Source: Sinobacterium caligoides (lineage in GTDB: Bacteria > Pseudomonadota > Gammaproteobacteria > Pseudomonadales > Sinobacteriaceae). From it: a DNA stretch of 64,000 nt. The number at the start of each line of letters is the position of its first letter. The first letter of the stretch is position 1. The notes beneath the pieces were generated by a model, which did not search any database, had not been told where the DNA came from, and was given only the letters and a program-made list of their open reading frames with translations. Location: the NCBI RefSeq assembly GCF_003752585.1, contig NZ_RKHR01000003.1, positions 248,001 to 312,000 on the forward strand. Direction: 5' to 3'. Below are positions 1 through 9,697 of the stretch, piece after piece. The translations under genes and the position numbers were made by a program.

Positions 1-591
1 TCCCACCGGGCGAGATTGCGGCACAATGCCACAGCCTTGACGAAAGCACCACTGACCAAAAAAGTTATTACCCTGCTTCGCGAAGCGAGAGGTCCCCCAG
101 GCAGATTCATTCGCCGATTGAGAAAGGGCCAATGATGGCGGAATAATATCTATACGATTTCGTAACCTTTTTATTAGCTCATCATCGTCATCAATTAGAT
201 GTAACAGCTTATAACGTGTAGCCAACCCCCTCAATACCGCCTTCTGATTGCTATTGAGACCACCTTTACTCGCTATTTCCTGAAGCGTTAACAACTGCTC
301 ACGCTCCGCCAATATATGCTGATTTTCAGACTCAATATATTCGCCTAAGTAGCCGAAAAACGCCTTTTTACGCGCCGTAACACCTTTAATTTCACTAAAC
401 TCGGGGGTATCCAATAGTTTTGTTGCTGGCAACTTAACACCAGCTAAAGTACTCAATCCACCTTTCGCTTCCGCATCAGTTCCATTGTTAGAGTGAGTAG
501 GCCCCTGTAGCAATACGACCTTAGTGGCAGCCAATAATATCGCGGCTACATAAATAATTGTTATTGGCTGCGTCTTACGTCTCATTTCCAT
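1..591 (-). CDS. bax: Bax-like glucosaminidase-domain protein, C-terminus cut off by the window edge
   Basis: This partial gene reads leftward from ATG 591 (or 585) and leaves the window at base 1, so about 197 residues are visible. An N-terminal hydrophobic segment (about residues 10-26) suggests a membrane anchor or uncleaved signal. Further on come the motifs SANESAWGTSRFA and NFFGQWCFRQGCGIVP (about residues 160-192), which are characteristic of the Bax/FlgJ-type glucosaminidase family. The Glu in SANESAWG is the expected catalytic acid. The family hydrolyses N-acetylglucosaminyl bonds, probably in peptidoglycan. The catalytic domain continues outside the window, so its integrity cannot be judged. 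The gene is divergent from the TetR gene at 849. Confidence 0.85.
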   Translation of the reverse strand, partial: MEMRRKTQPITIIYVAAILLAATKVVLLQGPTHSNNGTDAEAKGGLSTLAGVKLPATKLLDTPEFSEIKGVTARKKAFFGYLGEYIESENQHILAEREQLLTLQEIASKGGLNSNQKAVLRGLATRYKLLHLIDDDDELIKRLRNRIDIIPPSLALSQSANESAWGTSRFAKQGNNFFGQWCFRQGCGIVPQSRPVG

Positions 592-848
592 CCCCGCGTC
601 ATTTCATCGCCCTCATAATATACCAATCAATCTCCACGCAACAGAACCCCCCTCTGCCTCATGCTCAATAAGCGGTCGATTATCGACATAAAAGAAACAA
701 GAACAAAACCCAATGTAGATCAAAGACTGGCTGTCTTGCTCGTTCTACGGCATAATCGGCTCTAACGACGATACCACCATGCGGGTCTAGATAAACGAAC
801 GGCTAGCCATTCGCTGTCACTCGCACCGATTAGAGAACCTATATAATT

Positions 849-1484
849 ATGGCTGATACTAGCTACCATCATGGCAACCTACGCGAGAGTTTGATAGAGC
901 TGGGTATTACCCATCTACATGAAAAAGGTGCAGAGAACATTAGCTTACGCGCTCTAGCACGAGAAATAGGCGTCTCCCAGACCGCGCCCTATCGGCATTT
1001 TGAAGATAAGAACAAACTCTTGGCAGCGATCGCCATCTACGGCTTCGAGCTTCTCGCCAATGACGTCAACGAATCACTTCAAGATGTCAACGATCCTGTT
1101 AGTATGTTACGGGCAATGGGGCACACCTATGTTCGCTTTGCTATCAATAACGTTGAAATATTCAAGCTCATGTTTGGCCCAATCCTTGGCAACCGCAAAG
1201 CCTATCCTGATTTACTAACCGCAGGGCAGCGCCGCTTCGAACTTGTCGAGCTAGGCTTGAGCAGTGGCATCAAGAGCGGTCAATTTGCCGATACAGATAT
1301 ACCGCTAACGGCCAACTCAATATGGGCGTCTTTGCACGGCTTAGCGATACTGATGCAAGACCGTTACGACCGCTTCCCTGGCCTATCGACAGAGCAGCAG
1401 ATCGACACAAGTCTTGACATATTGATTGCCGGCCTCAAAAACAACCCTGTCGGCAAGAACAGCCGAACAGTAACTGCTATCTAA
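849..1484 (+). CDS. TetR/AcrR family transcriptional regulator (WHG C-terminal type)
   Basis: This 211-residue protein begins with the YHHGNLR segment followed by a helix-turn-helix (about residues 28-50, ISLRALAREIGVSQTAPYRHF), a classic TetR DNA-binding domain. The C-terminal half resembles the WHG-type ligand-binding domain often paired with the YHHGNLR start. It should act as a dimeric repressor whose ligand is unknown. It lies alone between the divergent bax-like gene and the convergent YgjP-type gene, so its targets cannot be deduced from context. No strong ribosome binding site is visible before the ATG, only GAGAAC about 12 bases upstream. A longer upstream start is not supported. Confidence 0.9.
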   Translation: MADTSYHHGNLRESLIELGITHLHEKGAENISLRALAREIGVSQTAPYRHFEDKNKLLAAIAIYGFELLANDVNESLQDVNDPVSMLRAMGHTYVRFAINNVEIFKLMFGPILGNRKAYPDLLTAGQRRFELVELGLSSGIKSGQFADTDIPLTANSIWASLHGLAILMQDRYDRFPGLSTEQQIDTSLDILIAGLKNNPVGKNSRTVTAI

Positions 1485-1496
1485 GTGAGCAGTCAG

Positions 1497-2219
1497 TCAT
1501 TGATGCAGGTAATGACTCACCTGCATCAGCTCCACGCCCGTTGAATATTGCCTAATGCCTTTACGCATTGACCGCCACTCAGGCAACAGCTGCTCCATCC
1601 ACTGATAAAAGCGTACGCTATGGTCAAACACCCTTAAGTGAGTCAACTCATGGGCAATGACGTAATCTGCATAAGCAACCGGCAGCTGTATTAATGCGGT
1701 ACTCAAGTTAATATGACCAGCAGCACTGCAACTACCCCACCGGCTCCGCATATACCTCAGTTTAAGCGCCGGCTCGGTAACCTGTAACTGCCGGCACCAA
1801 TGAGCCTTTAACGTCAAACGCCGCGGCAAATGGCGCTTAGCGACAGTCAACATCCAGCTCTGCAAGTAGCGCCGAAGACTCTCATCATCGTCACCCGCTA
1901 ATAAGTAAACCGTTAACGTCTCAGCCCGTAAAACGATACGGCGAGCCTCAGCGATAACAACCACAACCTTACGCGGCCGTCCAAAGACCAGAAAATCCTC
2001 CCCAACACGCAGATCTTGAACCTCGAGCCTCTCCTGCAGCCAATCACTGTGTTGCTGCACAAAGTCATTAATGTACTTTTTACTCGTCCGCCGAGGTGCT
2101 CTCACCTCCACCACACCGCCGGGCAATAAATACAAACCCACCGTCTTACGGCGCATGAATTTAATGCGGTAGTCGATCACTGACTTAGGATTCGCCTGCT
2201 CGCCCGGGACAGCCGCCAT
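1497..2219 (-). CDS. YgjP-type (DUF45) zinc metallopeptidase-like protein
   Basis: This 240-residue protein belongs to the YgjP/DUF45 family of predicted SprT-like metal-dependent hydrolases. The zinc motif HELTH lies in VIAHELTHLRVFDHS (about residues 190-205), with a third likely ligand in the downstream DHS/RFY segment. The RSRWGSCS motif before it is also typical of the family. The start codon follows the recQ stop codon after a single base, so the two genes are translationally linked and probably cotranscribed. The substrate is unknown. The pairing with recQ may simply be an operon of convenience. Confidence 0.85.
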   Translation of the reverse strand: MAAVPGEQANPKSVIDYRIKFMRRKTVGLYLLPGGVVEVRAPRRTSKKYINDFVQQHSDWLQERLEVQDLRVGEDFLVFGRPRKVVVVIAEARRIVLRAETLTVYLLAGDDDESLRRYLQSWMLTVAKRHLPRRLTLKAHWCRQLQVTEPALKLRYMRSRWGSCSAAGHINLSTALIQLPVAYADYVIAHELTHLRVFDHSVRFYQWMEQLLPEWRSMRKGIRQYSTGVELMQVSHYLHQ

Positions 2220-2220
2220 C

Positions 2221-4353
2221 TTAAGTGGTTACCTGAAGCGACGCCGCTATGCAGCGCAGCACACCATAATCCAACAGATTACCTAACGCTTCACGAACCG
2301 GCTTTACACGAATAGAGCCATCACCTTGCCTGCCGTACTGCTCAATAGCGTCGAGCGCTAAATGTAAGTGCTGCTCGGTAATATCAATAACTGCCGACAA
2401 CTCTACACGCCCCTCTTCTAATAATTGCGCACAGTGACCATAGACTGTACTTTCAGACAGCTGTCGCTGAATAGCAATCTGCGCAGGTGACATACCCGAC
2501 TGCAACAAAGCTTGAGTCTCCCAGACCGTATTACCCGCCACCGACTCACCACTGTGACTCTGTAGATAATCATCAATGACAGCAAGGAAGGTACTTCCGT
2601 AGCGTTCAAGTTTAGTTGCCCCAATACCACTAATGGACAATAGCTGCTCATTATCGACGGGCTTACTCTCCATCATCTCCATCAATGTTGCATCACTAAA
2701 AATGACATAAGGCGGCACTCCCTGATCATCAGCCAGTCGCTTACGCGTCTGTCGCAACTGCTCCCACAGCAACTGATCAGTACCACTCGGCGTCCCACGC
2801 CTCGTTTTTCTCGTTCCATCTTGCTTCGTCACTGGATCGCGGCGTAACGATATCTCCTCCTCCCCTCGAAGCACGCTCCTGCAACTTGCTGCAAGCTTCA
2901 GCGCCCCCCAAGAGTCGACATCAACAACCAGCAAGCCTCTTGCGACCAGCTGACGAAATACCGAACGCCACTCCTTATCCTTTAACTCTCGGCCAATACC
3001 AAATGTCGATAGCTGGCTATGCCCATATTGGGAGATCTTATCACTCTCTTTGCCTAGCAAAACGTCGATAACATGGTTGGCACCAAACCGCTGTCCCGTA
3101 CGGTAAACACACGAAAGTGCTTTCTGCGCTGCCAACGAACCATCCCAAACTACCGGTGGCGTCAAACAGTTATCACAATTGCCACAGGGCTCAGCCTCTT
3201 CACCAAAATACCGCAACAACACCTGGCGGCGACAACTGCTGATCTCACACAGTCCCAACATAGCATCCAAACGCATCGATTCGACTCGCTTGAATTCCTC
3301 ATTACCATTAGAGGCCGCCATCATCTGCCGCATATTGATGACATCTTGAAGTCCATAGACCATCCACGCTGTGGCACTTGCACCGTCACGACCCGCTCGT
3401 CCCGTCTCCTGGTAATAGGCCTCAACGGATTTGGGTAGATCAAGGTGGGCGACAAAGCGGACATCCGGCTTATCGATACCCATACCGAAGGCGATGGTCG
3501 CCACAATGATCACACCATCTTCACGAAGAAAACGCTGCTGATTAGCCGCCCTCGTCTGTACGGGCAAACCTGCGTGATACGGCAAGGCTTTATAGCCTTG
3601 CTGAGCAAGCCACGCAGCCGTTGAATCAACACGTTTACGTGACATACAGTAAACGATGCCTGCATCTCGAGGGTGATCTCGCTTAATAAAAGCCAGCAAC
3701 TGCTGCTTAGCTGTCTGTTTCTGCGCAATTCGATACTGAATATTGGGCCGGTCAAAGCCGCAAATATAGTGGTCTGCTTGCTGCAAGTGCAGGCGCTCAA
3801 TAATGTCTTGCCTAGTTCGCTCGTCGGCCGTTGCCGTTAAGGCCACCCTGGGCACCTGAGGAAACTGGTTAAGTACTGAATCGAGCTGTAAATAATCACT
3901 ACGGAAATCATGCCCCCACTGACTAACACAGTGCGCCTCATCAATAGCGAACAGCGATATTTTACAACTCTTCAACAGGGCAATTGTTCTTGGCTGTATC
4001 AGACGCTCAGGTGCGATATAGAGCATTTGCAAACGGCTGTCACGTATCGCATCCTCCGTGGCGCGCTGTTGATCAAACTCCAGGGTTGAGTTAAGAAAAG
4101 CCGCCTCTACGCCCAGCAAGCGCAAGGCGCTCACCTGGTCTTGCATCAAAGCAATCAGCGGCGACACAATAACCCCTACCCCCTCTCTAACAATCGAAGG
4201 GATCTGATAGCACATCGACTTGCCTCCACCGGTAGGCATGATGACAAGGGCATCACGACCGCAATTAAGGCCGTCGATAATTTGATCCTGTGGGCTACGA
4301 AACTGGTCGTAACCAAAGACCTCGGAGAGTATTCTTTGGGCATCTGTTAGCAT
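2221..4353 (-). CDS. recQ: ATP-dependent DNA helicase RecQ
   Basis: This 710-residue 3'-5' DNA helicase of the RecF recombination pathway unwinds DNA for repair and suppresses illegitimate recombination. Walker A TGGGKS is at about 41-46, the DEAH box at 138-141 and motif [10 protein letters not shown] at 315-322. The RecQ zinc-binding cysteines lie around 370-400 ([13 protein letters not shown] followed by CGNCDNC). A winged-helix RQC domain follows, then an HRDC domain near 525-600. It is about 100 residues longer than E. coli RecQ. The extra C-terminus (about 610-700) looks like another helix-turn-helix ([19 protein letters not shown]). It heads a two-gene operon with the YgjP-type protein. 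Confidence 0.97.
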   Translation of the reverse strand: MLTDAQRILSEVFGYDQFRSPQDQIIDGLNCGRDALVIMPTGGGKSMCYQIPSIVREGVGVIVSPLIALMQDQVSALRLLGVEAAFLNSTLEFDQQRATEDAIRDSRLQMLYIAPERLIQPRTIALLKSCKISLFAIDEAHCVSQWGHDFRSDYLQLDSVLNQFPQVPRVALTATADERTRQDIIERLHLQQADHYICGFDRPNIQYRIAQKQTAKQQLLAFIKRDHPRDAGIVYCMSRKRVDSTAAWLAQQGYKALPYHAGLPVQTRAANQQRFLREDGVIIVATIAFGMGIDKPDVRFVAHLDLPKSVEAYYQETGRAGRDGASATAWMVYGLQDVINMRQMMAASNGNEEFKRVESMRLDAMLGLCEISSCRRQVLLRYFGEEAEPCGNCDNCLTPPVVWDGSLAAQKALSCVYRTGQRFGANHVIDVLLGKESDKISQYGHSQLSTFGIGRELKDKEWRSVFRQLVARGLLVVDVDSWGALKLAASCRSVLRGEEEISLRRDPVTKQDGTRKTRRGTPSGTDQLLWEQLRQTRKRLADDQGVPPYVIFSDATLMEMMESKPVDNEQLLSISGIGATKLERYGSTFLAVIDDYLQSHSGESVAGNTVWETQALLQSGMSPAQIAIQRQLSESTVYGHCAQLLEEGRVELSAVIDITEQHLHLALDAIEQYGRQGDGSIRVKPVREALGNLLDYGVLRCIAASLQVTT

Positions 4354-4459
4354 GGGCGGTATTATACTGAGCCCTCCTGAAAAGTAACTAAACAGTGATA
4401 AATAGTCCGCGATCCTTCATAACAGCTAATCTCCGAGACTCTTAAACGGTAACGACTCC

Positions 4460-5743
4460 ATGTACGACCCTAAGCAGATTATAGAAGACGACAAGTCTTT
4501 CGTCTGGCACCCCTACTCATCGACCCACAACCCTACTGACAACTACCCTGTAGTCTCGGCTAACGGCGTGAGACTACAGCTTGCAGACGGCCGCCAGCTT
4601 ATCGACGGCATGGCCTCCTGGTGGTCGGCGATACACGGTTACAATCACCCGACACTGAATCAGGCAGTCAACAAACAGATTGAAGACATGAGTCACGTCA
4701 TGTTCGGCGGCCTAACACACCCTCAGGCTGTATCGCTCTGCAAGACACTGGTAGAAATCACCCCTAAAGATCTCGACAAGGTATTTCTCGCCGACTCGGG
4801 CTCTGTCTCCGTCGAAGTCGCCATCAAAATGGCACTGCAGTACTGGCTATCACAGGGGATTAAGAGCAAAACAAAGCTATTATCACTACGAAACGGCTAT
4901 CACGGCGACACCTTCGGTGCCATGAGCCTCTGCGATCCAATAACAGGCATGCACCACCTGTTTGAGCACTCCATGCCGCAGCACCTGTTTGCCGAGGCAC
5001 CTACCATGGGCTTCGACACAGCATTCGATGAGCGTCATATTGCCGATCTAAAGCGGCAGCTCTCAGAGCAACACCAGCAAATCGCCGCCGTCATTGTTGA
5101 ACCTATCGTACAGGGTGCCGGAGGCATGCGCTTCTATTCTCCCGACTACCTCAAACGTATTCGCGAGCTATGTGATGAATTCAATGTATTACTGATCGCA
5201 GATGAAATCGCCACCGGCTTTGGCCGCACCGGCAAACTCTTTGCGTGTGAGCACGCAAATATCAGCCCCGACATCCTTTGTCTCGGTAAAGCTATCACGG
5301 GGGGCTACATGACCTTAGCCGCAACACTTTGTAGCAACAAGGTGGCACGAGGGATCTGTGACGGAGAGGCCGGCGTACTGATGCACGGACCAACGTTTAT
5401 GGGCAATCCGTTAGCCTGCGCAGTCGCCAACGCCAGCATCCAGTTATTACTAGACAGCCCCTGGCAACAGACGATCAAGAGAATCGAGCAGCAATTATTG
5501 CGCGAGCTTAGCCCCGCCAAAGCACTAACTCAAGTAGACTCTGTTAGGGTGCTAGGCGCTATTGGCGTCATTGAGATGAAGGAGGCCGTTGTTATGACTG
5601 AGCTCACCCCTAAGTTTGTCGATGCCGGTATCTGGGTCCGCCCTTTTGGTAAGCTGATCTACATCATGCCGCCTTACATCATCAGCAGTGAAGACCTCAG
5701 CTTACTCACCAGCCGCCTTGTTAACGTTATCACCACTAGCTAA
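4460..5743 (+). CDS. bioA: Adenosylmethionine-8-amino-7-oxononanoate aminotransferase
   Basis: This 427-residue class III PLP aminotransferase makes 7,8-diaminopelargonic acid from KAPA, using S-adenosylmethionine as amino donor, in biotin synthesis. The PLP-binding Asp is in IADEIATGFGRTG (about 247-257) and the Schiff-base lysine is K277 in LGKAITGGYM. The MASWWSAIHGYNHP segment near 51-63 is characteristic of BioA and separates it from other class III enzymes. It stands alone: no bioB, F, C or D is beside it. The 106-base gap to recQ must hold its promoter, but I see no clear BirA operator there. An intrinsic terminator follows at 5761. Confidence 0.96.
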   Translation: MYDPKQIIEDDKSFVWHPYSSTHNPTDNYPVVSANGVRLQLADGRQLIDGMASWWSAIHGYNHPTLNQAVNKQIEDMSHVMFGGLTHPQAVSLCKTLVEITPKDLDKVFLADSGSVSVEVAIKMALQYWLSQGIKSKTKLLSLRNGYHGDTFGAMSLCDPITGMHHLFEHSMPQHLFAEAPTMGFDTAFDERHIADLKRQLSEQHQQIAAVIVEPIVQGAGGMRFYSPDYLKRIRELCDEFNVLLIADEIATGFGRTGKLFACEHANISPDILCLGKAITGGYMTLAATLCSNKVARGICDGEAGVLMHGPTFMGNPLACAVANASIQLLLDSPWQQTIKRIEQQLLRELSPAKALTQVDSVRVLGAIGVIEMKEAVVMTELTPKFVDAGIWVRPFGKLIYIMPPYIISSEDLSLLTSRLVNVITTS

Positions 5744-5760
5744 GCAGTAAATTTAAACGA

Positions 5761-5790
5761 AAAAAAGGAGGCTCAAAGCCTCCTTTTTTT
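5761..5790. terminator. Bidirectional intrinsic terminator between bioA and the purine permease gene
   Basis: A perfect GGAGGCT/AGCCTCC stem with a 3-base loop is flanked by A6 on the left and T7 on the right, so it can terminate transcription from both convergent genes. Confidence 0.9.
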
Positions 5791-5829
5791 ATTTGAGGGA
5801 TGTGATCCCTAGCTTAGTCTAAATAACGA

Positions 5830-7128
5830 CTAGCCCAATGTACCCGTTGCAAGACCAACGATGTAAAGAACCGCAACAATAGCGACGGCAGGCTTAATAT
5901 CTCTGTAACGCCCTGACATCAACTTCACGGCAGTATAAGCCACAAAACCCATACCGATACCGTGTGAGATTGAGAAGAATAACGGCATACCGATAGCAGC
6001 AATCCACGCTGGCGCAGACTCTGTCATGTCATCCCAGTGGATATTGGTCATGTCAGATGTCATCAACAAACCAACAAACATCAAGGCCGGTGCCGTCGCG
6101 TAGGCTGGAACAAAGCTTAGTAGTGGCGAGAAGAACATGGCCACCAAAAACATGATACCTACCACAACAGCCGTTAAACCAGTACGACCACCAGCAGCAA
6201 TACCAGCGCCAGACTCAACATAGGTTGTAACAGAGGAAACACCAATCGCTGCACCCGCTGTTGTCGCCGCGGAGTCAGCCACCATTGCACGCCCCATATT
6301 GTCAAATTTACCATTCTCGTCAGTCAAACCAGCCTTAGAAGCTGTTGCCATCAAGGTGCCGGAAGTATCAAACAAGTCAACAAAGACAAAAGCCAACACC
6401 ACCGAGATCATGCCTGCCTCAAGCGAGCGGCTGAAGTCCATGGCAAAAACTAGTTCGCTCATTGAAGGGGGAGCAGACACTAAGCCGCTGAAGTGTGTCA
6501 AACCAAGGAACGCTGCAATGATACTGACGATTAGAATAGAGACCAATACCGCTCCGGGGACTTTTTTGTGGTCCAGAGCAATAATCAGTAATAGACCAAA
6601 GCCTGCCAAGATTGGACCCGGCGATGTCATATCACCCAACTTAACCAAAGTCGGCTCAAAAGAGACAATGATGCCTGCATTCTTGAATGCAATAATGGTC
6701 AGGAATAAGCCGATACCAACGGTGATACCGTGGCGCAGACTCTCGGGAATACTACCGATAATCCATTCGCGGATCCGGAAGGCAGATAACAGAAAGAAAA
6801 TGATACCCGAGACGAAAACGGCTGCTAGCGCCTGATTCCAGGTATAACCCATACCGCCAACAACGGCGAAAGCAAAGAAGGCGTTTAACCCCATACCTGG
6901 TGCAAGACCAGCAGGAAAGTTAGCCCAAAGACCCATCACAAAACAGCCAAGTGCTCCTGCGACGGCAGTGGCGACAAATACAGCATGTACTGGCATACCT
7001 GCTGCACCCATAATATCTGGGTTGGCAAAGAGAATGTAAGCCATTGTAAGGAAGGTTGTAAGGCCGGCCATCACTTCAGTTTTCACTGTCGTGCCATGGG
7101 CCTTTAATTTAAACATTTTTTCCAACAT
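5830..7128 (-). CDS. NCS2 family purine permease (AzgA-like, adenine/guanine/hypoxanthine)
   Basis: This inner-membrane proton-coupled nucleobase transporter is about 432 residues long with many hydrophobic helices. The start MLEKMFKL-HGTTVKTEVMAGLTTFLTMAYI and the FPAGLAPGMGLNAFFAF segment are signatures of the AzgA/GhxP branch of NCS2, which imports adenine, guanine and hypoxanthine. An open frame continues 19 codons upstream, but the start at 7128 is preferred because the family begins with MLEK and an AGGAG lies 11 bases upstream. The exact purine cannot be decided by eye. The upstream leader contains an inverted repeat (7240-7284) that may be regulatory. Confidence 0.92.
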   Translation of the reverse strand: MLEKMFKLKAHGTTVKTEVMAGLTTFLTMAYILFANPDIMGAAGMPVHAVFVATAVAGALGCFVMGLWANFPAGLAPGMGLNAFFAFAVVGGMGYTWNQALAAVFVSGIIFFLLSAFRIREWIIGSIPESLRHGITVGIGLFLTIIAFKNAGIIVSFEPTLVKLGDMTSPGPILAGFGLLLIIALDHKKVPGAVLVSILIVSIIAAFLGLTHFSGLVSAPPSMSELVFAMDFSRSLEAGMISVVLAFVFVDLFDTSGTLMATASKAGLTDENGKFDNMGRAMVADSAATTAGAAIGVSSVTTYVESGAGIAAGGRTGLTAVVVGIMFLVAMFFSPLLSFVPAYATAPALMFVGLLMTSDMTNIHWDDMTESAPAWIAAIGMPLFFSISHGIGMGFVAYTAVKLMSGRYRDIKPAVAIVAVLYIVGLATGTLG

Positions 7129-7543
7129 GGTCCGCTTAACTCCTGGAATCTGACTAGTGGTGCAAGAGCGCTTATAACTCGACACTCCGCTTCCGACTAG
7201 ACGACATCAATACATTTAATAAACTCTATTATGTTTTTATAAGTAAGCAAACGCCCCCCGCGGATCCGTGAACTTACTTACTTACAAACGAATTTATATT
7301 AAAAAGCTGTCCTTTGCGACAACTTTTGTTGTTTTTAACTGGCCAACAAAAAACTGAAGCGGCTGAAAACAGCCGCACAAATATAGCGACAGAGCATCAA
7401 TTAGCAAGAAATAATTATATCAATCAGCAGTATACGTACTTATACCTATACGCAATAAGTGTAGCAAATGCGCTTCCGATCCCGCCCATGAAAGCTGCCT
7501 ACTCTCACAAATTAAGATATGGAATACCCTATAGCGATGTAAG
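7129..7543. other. Intergenic leader and spacer upstream of the purine permease gene
   Basis: About 415 bases lie between the permease start and the end of the luciferase-like gene. The only structure I can point to is an inverted repeat of TAAGTAAG and CTTACTTA copies (7240-7284) around a GC-rich 25-base loop. The rest is AT-rich, and the open frames in it look spurious. Confidence 0.5.
7240..7284 (-). promoter_or_regulatory. Inverted repeat in the permease leader, possible structured RNA
   Basis: On the minus strand, tandem TAAG units pair with a downstream CTTACTTA across a loop that contains CGGATCCGCG and a run of six G. It sits roughly 110-155 bases before the permease start codon. It could be a leader hairpin or an operator. 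I could not match it to a known purine riboswitch consensus from memory. Confidence 0.4.
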
Positions 7544-8557
7544 CTAACCCACACCTTTTAGAGAGGCAACAATCCCTGGCCAAACATCAGGCATAGTCAT
7601 ATAAGGTGCGTAGATCCCAAGCCTATCAGAAAAACCGCCATATCGTTGTTTAAGTCGTTTAGCCATGTTCCGAGGCTCATCACACACTGCAAATGCCTGT
7701 AGAAAATCATCATCAATTAACGCCGCCATCTCACTCCAACGCCCCTCCCTGGTTAATCTATTGAGCTCTGGCTGCAGCTCAGCATAGCCAAGGGCCTCCA
7801 TCGGCGGGAGATAAGCTTTTGTCGAGGCATAAAAAGCCAAGAGCCCTTTTACGCTCTGCTCAGCCGCTCGATACTCCTCCTCGTTATTACCTGTCACACA
7901 TATCGCCGTCGCCGATACAGTAAACGATGAACGCTCTTTTTCTTGCGCACGTAGCTGTTTATCGATAACAGACAGCTGTCGCTCTCTGATAAAGCTTTCA
8001 GTGTTAAAAGGATGAAGAATTAAGCCATCAGCAACTTCAGCCGCCACCTTTGTCATCAATGGACCCAGTGCTCCCAGCATAATATTGGGTACCCCGTAGC
8101 GGTTAGGTTTTGCATCAAACATCGGTGTCATCAACGTGTGCTGGTAAAACTCGCCATCAAAGTTAAGCGGACTACCTTGCTGAAAGCAGTCAAAGAAAGC
8201 CTTTATCGCTAAGATTTGCTCGCGCATTCGCCGAGCAGGCTGGCTGAATTCACAGCCGAAGCGTCGCTCAACATGGGCCTTTACTTGCGAACCCAAGCCA
8301 AGACTAAAACGCCCTTTCGACATCGTTTGTAAGTCCCATGCTTGGTAGGCCAAATGGGCTGGATTTCTCGGAAACGCCACCGCAATCGCCGTAGCGATAT
8401 CCATACCGGGGGCGTGTTCAGCCGCTAACAACAGCGGAAAGAAGGGATCGGTATTTCCCTCCAGCGTGTAAACGCCATCATAACCAGCTTCCTGTAACCG
8501 TTTGGCTTCACTGGCTGCATTTTCGACGGTGGCATAAAACGGGCCATCAATCTTCAT
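7544..8557 (-). CDS. LLM-class (luciferase-like) F420-dependent oxidoreductase family protein
   Basis: This 337-residue luciferase-like TIM-barrel protein resembles the group annotated as probable F420-dependent oxidoreductases (TIGR03617 type). Supporting segments are GYDGVYTLEGNTDPFFPLLLAAEH, ATAIAVAFPRNP, MSKGRFSLGLGSQVKAHVERRFG and GALGPLMTKVAAEVADG. Proteins of this fold bind FMN or F420, and the substrate is unknown. The start at 8557 is chosen over the GTG at 8563 because AGAGG lies just upstream. No F420 biosynthesis gene is in the window, so true F420 use is uncertain and a flavin cofactor is possible. The gene is monocistronic as far as can be seen. Confidence 0.85.
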   Translation of the reverse strand: MKIDGPFYATVENAASEAKRLQEAGYDGVYTLEGNTDPFFPLLLAAEHAPGMDIATAIAVAFPRNPAHLAYQAWDLQTMSKGRFSLGLGSQVKAHVERRFGCEFSQPARRMREQILAIKAFFDCFQQGSPLNFDGEFYQHTLMTPMFDAKPNRYGVPNIMLGALGPLMTKVAAEVADGLILHPFNTESFIRERQLSVIDKQLRAQEKERSSFTVSATAICVTGNNEEEYRAAEQSVKGLLAFYASTKAYLPPMEALGYAELQPELNRLTREGRWSEMAALIDDDFLQAFAVCDEPRNMAKRLKQRYGGFSDRLGIYAPYMTMPDVWPGIVASLKGVG

Positions 8558-8783
8558 AAACACCTCTATTTTATTATTCTATTAGGCGCTGCTCGGATAC
8601 ATCCTTGATGGCATAAAACGCCCTGTGATTTACGCTCGGGCAAGCTCTTCCCTCCCGCCCATTGCAAAGCCGGCATCGACAACAAAACGACTGCCTGCAT
8701 CACTATACTGAAGAGCGCTGTGGCTGTATCCGTGTAACTAGCCGTTTATACCGCCTTAATAGGCGAGACTGTTAAGTGCTCTT

Positions 8784-9545
8784 TTATGCCCAAAACCTTG
8801 CGACCATCGCATTAAACAAGGCGGGCTTCTCAGCGTGCAACCAATGACCAACCCCGGCAATCATTTTAAAGCTGAAGGATGGGAAGTAAGCCCGTATCAT
8901 GGTCTCAGCATCGCGAGTTATATAGTTTGAGTTTTCACCCTTTATAAAAAGTGTCGGTCCCTGAAAGCTCCCCTCTATATCTGGCCCTCTGGCAATAAGC
9001 TCATAACCCTGCTCTAACGCCTGTATATCCGCGCGCCAGTTATAGCCACCCTCCTCATCCTTGTAGAGATTTTTTAACAAAAACTGACGAACGCCTGCAT
9101 CCTCAACATAAACAGCCATCAAGCGATCGGCATCGCTGCGACGAGATATCTGATCAAGAGGTACTGCTTTTAGAGCTGCAAAGACATTTCGATGCCGATG
9201 CTCCAAGTAATGAACGGGTGCAATATCTACAACAATCAAAGACTCTATGCGTGTAGGCGCTAGTAATGCCATTTGCATGGCCACTTTACCGCCCAGGGAG
9301 TGCCCCAACAAACGAAAGCTATCGATACCGAGCTGGTCAAGTGTCGCAAAAACACTCGCCGCCTGCTCACTATGACTCACACCTCCTTCGCGAGGAGAGC
9401 GGCCATGATAGGCAAGGTCTGGCAAAATCACACGGTACTGCTCAGCCAACGATTTAGCCAAAGCTAAGAGGTTGTCACCCATACCAAACAAACCATGGAT
9501 AAGCACGACAGGGGCGCCTTGGCCCAACTCACGATAATACAACAC
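8784..9545 (-). CDS. ybfF: Alpha/beta hydrolase, YbfF-like esterase
   Basis: This 253-residue cytoplasmic alpha/beta-fold hydrolase has the oxyanion segment LIHGLFGMGDN (about 15-25), the nucleophile elbow GHSLGG with Ser83, and the catalytic His in GVGHWLHAEKP near the C-terminus. This arrangement and the length match YbfF, an acyl-thioester/ester hydrolase with broad short-chain specificity. The start is GTG with a GAGG 10 bases upstream. It is separated from its neighbours by 150-220 bases and appears monocistronic. The exact physiological substrate is unknown. Confidence 0.85.
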   Translation of the reverse strand: MLYYRELGQGAPVVLIHGLFGMGDNLLALAKSLAEQYRVILPDLAYHGRSPREGGVSHSEQAASVFATLDQLGIDSFRLLGHSLGGKVAMQMALLAPTRIESLIVVDIAPVHYLEHRHRNVFAALKAVPLDQISRRSDADRLMAVYVEDAGVRQFLLKNLYKDEEGGYNWRADIQALEQGYELIARGPDIEGSFQGPTLFIKGENSNYITRDAETMIRAYFPSFSFKMIAGVGHWLHAEKPALFNAMVARFWA

Positions 9546-9697
9546 GATAAAACAACCTCGAACGATACAATAGAGTAGTAATCAACGCGCCATTATAGCT
9601 CAGCACTACTGCATTAGGGCAGCATTCAAGCTAGAATCATCTGCCACCAGTTACAATATAAACAAAACAAATACGACAAACTTCAGAGGTACTTAAC

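Noticed and set aside
6299-6835. 178-codon plus-strand frame opposite the purine permease
   Set aside because: A shadow of the membrane protein gene, with no recognisable domain.
7314-7547. 77-codon plus-strand frame before the luciferase-like gene
   Set aside because: No ribosome site and no recognisable pattern.
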